Source: Phyllobacterium phragmitis (GTDB lineage: Bacteria > Pseudomonadota > Alphaproteobacteria > Rhizobiales > Rhizobiaceae). From it: a stretch of DNA of 64,000 bases. Position 1 is the stretch's first letter. Each line of letters begins with the position of its first letter. The position numbers were made by a program, and so were the translations under genes. The notes under the pieces are model-generated. The model was not told the origin of the DNA and did no database searches. It saw only the letters and a list, made by a program, of their open reading frames with translations. Positions 61,936 to 64,000 of the stretch are shown here, piece by piece. The stretch is from NCBI RefSeq assembly GCF_002980495.1, contig NZ_PVBR01000003.1:248001-312000 (forward strand), given 5' to 3'.

Positions 61936-62961
61936 ATGAAATTCGTCTTCGCCGAGGCGCAGCGCCGGCACGATCCATCCATGTTCCTTTCATCGGGAGC
62001 CCAACAGGACAATCCCGAAGTTCCCGAGCGGATCGAGCGGCTTCTTTCGGGCGCAAGGGCAGCGGGCCTTAAGGAAACCGCGCCGTGCGACCATGGCCTT
62101 GGTCCCATTGCCGCCATCCACACGCCGGAATACATCGCCTTCCTGCAGACGATATTCGAGCGCTGGCAGCGCATACCTGAAGCTTCGCCCGAGGTCGTGC
62201 CGAACATCCACCCCGATCGGCGCGATTTCCCCTACCCGGCTTCGGCCGCCGGCCAAGCCGGCTACCACATGGCCGATACCGCTTGCCCGATTTCAGCGGA
62301 GACGTGGGATTCGGCCTATTGGAGCGCCCAAAGCGCCGTCGAGGCCGCCATTGCCGTGCGTGACGGCGGCACGCAGGCAGCCTACGGATTGTCGCGTCCA
62401 CCCGGCCATCATGCCTTCGCGGATCTTGCCGGCGGGTTCTGTTTCCTTAACAATTCCGCGATCGCCGCGCAGGTGCTTCGCAAGACCTGCGACCGGGTTG
62501 CGATTCTGGACATCGACCTGCACCACGGCAACGGCACGCAGGGCATCTTCTATGCCCGCAGCGACGTGATGACGGTGTCGATCCATGCCGATCCGGTGCG
62601 GTTCTACCCCTTCTTCTGGGGCCATGCGGCAGAGCGCGGCGAAGGCGCCGGTCTGGGCTACAACTACAACCTGCCGCTGCCGCGCGGGTCCGGCGACGAC
62701 GTCTTCCTTGAAGCGCTCGATGCGGCGCTCCTGCGCATCCGTGCCTTCGCGCCCGATGCGCTCGTCATCGCGCTGGGGTTGGACGCCTTCAAGGGCGATC
62801 CCTTCGGCGGGCTCGGCGTCAGCACCGGCGGCTTTGCCCGCATCGCCGAACGCACGGCCGGATTGAAGCTGCCGACCGTCATCATCCAGGAGGGCGGCTA
62901 TCTTTGCGACGCGCTTGGCGATAACCTCGCCTCCTTCCTGTCCGGCTTCGGCGAGGCCTGA
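61936..62961 (+). CDS. Acetylpolyamine amidohydrolase / histone-deacetylase-family enzyme
   Basis: A 341-residue class II-like deacetylase. The catalytic histidine pair is in RPPGHHAF, the zinc ligands are in ILDIDLHHGNGTQ and ALGLDAFKGDP, and the transition-state tyrosine is in QEGGY. Length and the EVPERIERLL-type N-terminus fit bacterial acetylpolyamine amidohydrolases. It removes acetyl groups from a cationic substrate in the cytoplasm. The ATG follows ACAGGAG. As last gene of the operon it may deacetylate the imported compound or the 4-acetamidobutyryl product of the BKACE step. Confidence 0.92.
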   Translation: MKFVFAEAQRRHDPSMFLSSGAQQDNPEVPERIERLLSGARAAGLKETAPCDHGLGPIAAIHTPEYIAFLQTIFERWQRIPEASPEVVPNIHPDRRDFPYPASAAGQAGYHMADTACPISAETWDSAYWSAQSAVEAAIAVRDGGTQAAYGLSRPPGHHAFADLAGGFCFLNNSAIAAQVLRKTCDRVAILDIDLHHGNGTQGIFYARSDVMTVSIHADPVRFYPFFWGHAAERGEGAGLGYNYNLPLPRGSGDDVFLEALDAALLRIRAFAPDALVIALGLDAFKGDPFGGLGVSTGGFARIAERTAGLKLPTVIIQEGGYLCDALGDNLASFLSGFGEA

Positions 62962-63127
62962 TCCAGCAGGCCGGCTGAAACGGGAGTTGCGGAAATTGCC
63001 GTCACCTCCTGGCCAAGCTCACCGAGGTCCATGCGACCGGCCAGCGGACGTTCTTCGGCGACAATGCGGGCTTAAGCGAGCGCAGCGCCTTCGTCAACAG
63101 TCGCCTGATTGCACTCGACGAACGCCG

Positions 63128-63232
63128 CACTTCAAGGAAGACACCATTCAGGCCTTCTATGACGGCATCAAGCACAAGTCGGAGACGACGTTCGGCAACG
63201 TGAAGGCCCAGAGGAATTTCATCTCAAAATCA
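63128..63232 (+). pseudogene. Fragment of an HD-domain phosphohydrolase-like gene
   Basis: Within the 417-base gap after the deacetylase gene, the plus strand reads HFKEDTIQAFYDGIKHKSET and then TFGNVKA, a segment I associate with the C-terminal part of HD-domain phosphohydrolases in rhizobia. Upstream, a different frame at about 63004-63130 is also protein-like (LTEVHATGQRTFFGDNAG) but was not recognised. No start or complete domain is present, so these are decayed remains. Confidence 0.4.
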
Positions 63233-63295
63233 TCGGCCGGATGCCACCCCGGCCAAACCGTGCTTACGCACCCGCACCATGCCTGGCGCACCACA

Positions 63296-63336
63296 AAAAA
63301 AGACGGCGGGCAAGAATGGCGGCCCGCCGTCTTTTT
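63296..63336. terminator. Strong bidirectional terminator
   Basis: An 11-base-pair GC-rich stem (AGACGGCGGGC at 63301-63311 with GCCCGCCGTCT at 63322-63332) has a ten-base loop and is flanked by a run of A on the left and T on the right. It can terminate transcription from either side, separating the polyamine operon remains from the convergent gene at the window end. Confidence 0.9.
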
Positions 63337-63378
63337 CGTGTTGAGTAACTGAGGTTCAGTTAGTCGGAATAGCCATGC

Positions 63379-64000
63379 TTAGCGCCGGCCGCCTTGGTTG
63401 ACCCGAACCGTCTTGGCGGTGCGGATCGTGCGTTCCGGCAGGTACTCGACCTTATTGATATACTGATCGCGGGTTACGACGCGCGGACGCTCATGAATGC
63501 GTGTGACCACATTCGTACGCACGATCGGCTGGACGTTATTGACCTTCACGATACGATTAACGTGACGCACATAACGGGTGTTGTTGACATCCCGATAACG
63601 GGTGACGTTCTTGACCTTGCGAACAGTCTTGTAGCGATAAACCGTATCCGAGGTCGGGCGCACTTTGGCGCGATTGACGATTGTCTTGCCCGTCCTTACA
63701 TGGCGGGTCGGAAGAACATTCGTCTGAGAGCCATAGCGGTTCTGACGGATCACGGCGGTCTTGTTATGGACGCGGGTAATCGTATTGACCCGTGTGACAG
63801 GTTGAATACGCGTAACATTCACGATACGGCGCGTATGCGCTACGTTCTTCCGACGCACAACATCCCTGTATTTGGTGACGTTGCGAACCTTCCGGGTGGT
63901 TGCCCCCTGCTGATAGGTCGTGTCGACTTTGGTGGTAGCAATCGGCCTCTTGTTCCTTGCTTCCGCGGCTTCAACCGAAACCGACATTGCAACCATCGAT
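63379..64000 (-). CDS. Partial secreted Arg/Val-rich protein with an internal duplication
   Basis: The frame runs off the window at its 5' end; the visible 205 residues begin with the end of a likely signal peptide (MSVSVEAAEA). The mature part is very basic and built of two tandem units of about 80 residues. The first runs from TTYQQGATTRKVRNV to RHVRTGKTIV, the second from TVYRYKTVRKVKNV to RTIRTAKTV. Short valine-arginine-threonine strands alternate regularly, as in a beta-rich repeat or surface-binding protein. No named family was recognised. It is convergent with the upstream operon across a strong terminator. Confidence 0.65.
   Translation of the reverse strand, partial: SMVAMSVSVEAAEARNKRPIATTKVDTTYQQGATTRKVRNVTKYRDVVRRKNVAHTRRIVNVTRIQPVTRVNTITRVHNKTAVIRQNRYGSQTNVLPTRHVRTGKTIVNRAKVRPTSDTVYRYKTVRKVKNVTRYRDVNNTRYVRHVNRIVKVNNVQPIVRTNVVTRIHERPRVVTRDQYINKVEYLPERTIRTAKTVRVNQGGRR

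Overview
The window looks like an accessory catabolic and transport region of an alphaproteobacterium of the order Rhizobiales (Rhizobium/Agrobacterium-like). The reasons are GC-rich coding sequence with tightly packed, often ATGA-overlapping operons, erythritol-type sugar ABC transporters, a DUF982 gene, a rhizobial-type palindromic repeat (58347-58389) and many transporters for different solute classes. No rRNA, tRNA, intact mobile element or CRISPR array was seen. Gene decay is visible at several junctions between modules, as expected for a plasmid, chromid or island.

Region 1 (about 0.3-24 kb) is devoted to polyols and short-chain ketoses. An EryEFG-like ABC transporter with a DUF2291 protein is followed by a DeoR regulator, an FGGY kinase and an EryB-like FAD dehydrogenase. 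A convergent fbp-fba pair (fructose bisphosphatase, class II aldolase) is preceded by a tiny translated-looking remnant of transketolase. Divergent from it is a fused DhaK-DhaL kinase of D-erythrulose kinase type. An FMN-riboswitch ribB separates this from a second sugar ABC transporter, an SDR dehydrogenase and a split DhaK/DhaL pair. The region ends with a SorC-type regulator fused to a complete DhaK, followed by its own DhaL. That makes three dihydroxyacetone-kinase sets in 12 kb, with no PTS donor subunit DhaM. This is the most unusual part of the window.

Region 2 (24-32 kb) is a sulfatase module: two formylglycine sulfatases, their maturase (FGE), a tripartite tricarboxylate-type transporter (TctCBA) and a GntR regulator. 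It probably imports and desulfates a small organic acid or sulfate ester. Region 3 (32-45 kb) holds an ATC-hydrolase-family gene with a hairpin around its ribosome binding site, a P-loop kinase-like gene, a sugar-acid module (enolase-superfamily dehydratase, SDR, GntR, TRAP transporter), a GH15 glycosidase, a DUF333 lipoprotein and a potassium-channel-like protein with a zinc ribbon.

Region 4 (45-50.5 kb) is a corrinoid uptake operon: cobalamin riboswitch, TonB-dependent receptor, ATPase, binding protein, permease. Region 5 (50.5-54.3 kb) is a decayed stretch with Fic and AraC remnants, a DUF982 gene and poxB. Region 6 (54.3-63 kb) has a LysR regulator divergent from a spermidine/putrescine-type ABC transporter, a class III aminotransferase, a beta-keto acid cleavage enzyme (BKACE) and an acetylpolyamine amidohydrolase. 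This enzyme set fits degradation of an acetylated beta-amino acid such as N6-acetyl-beta-lysine. The window ends in a partial, internally duplicated Arg/Val-rich secreted protein.

All functional calls are from reading translations and motifs; no database search was possible.
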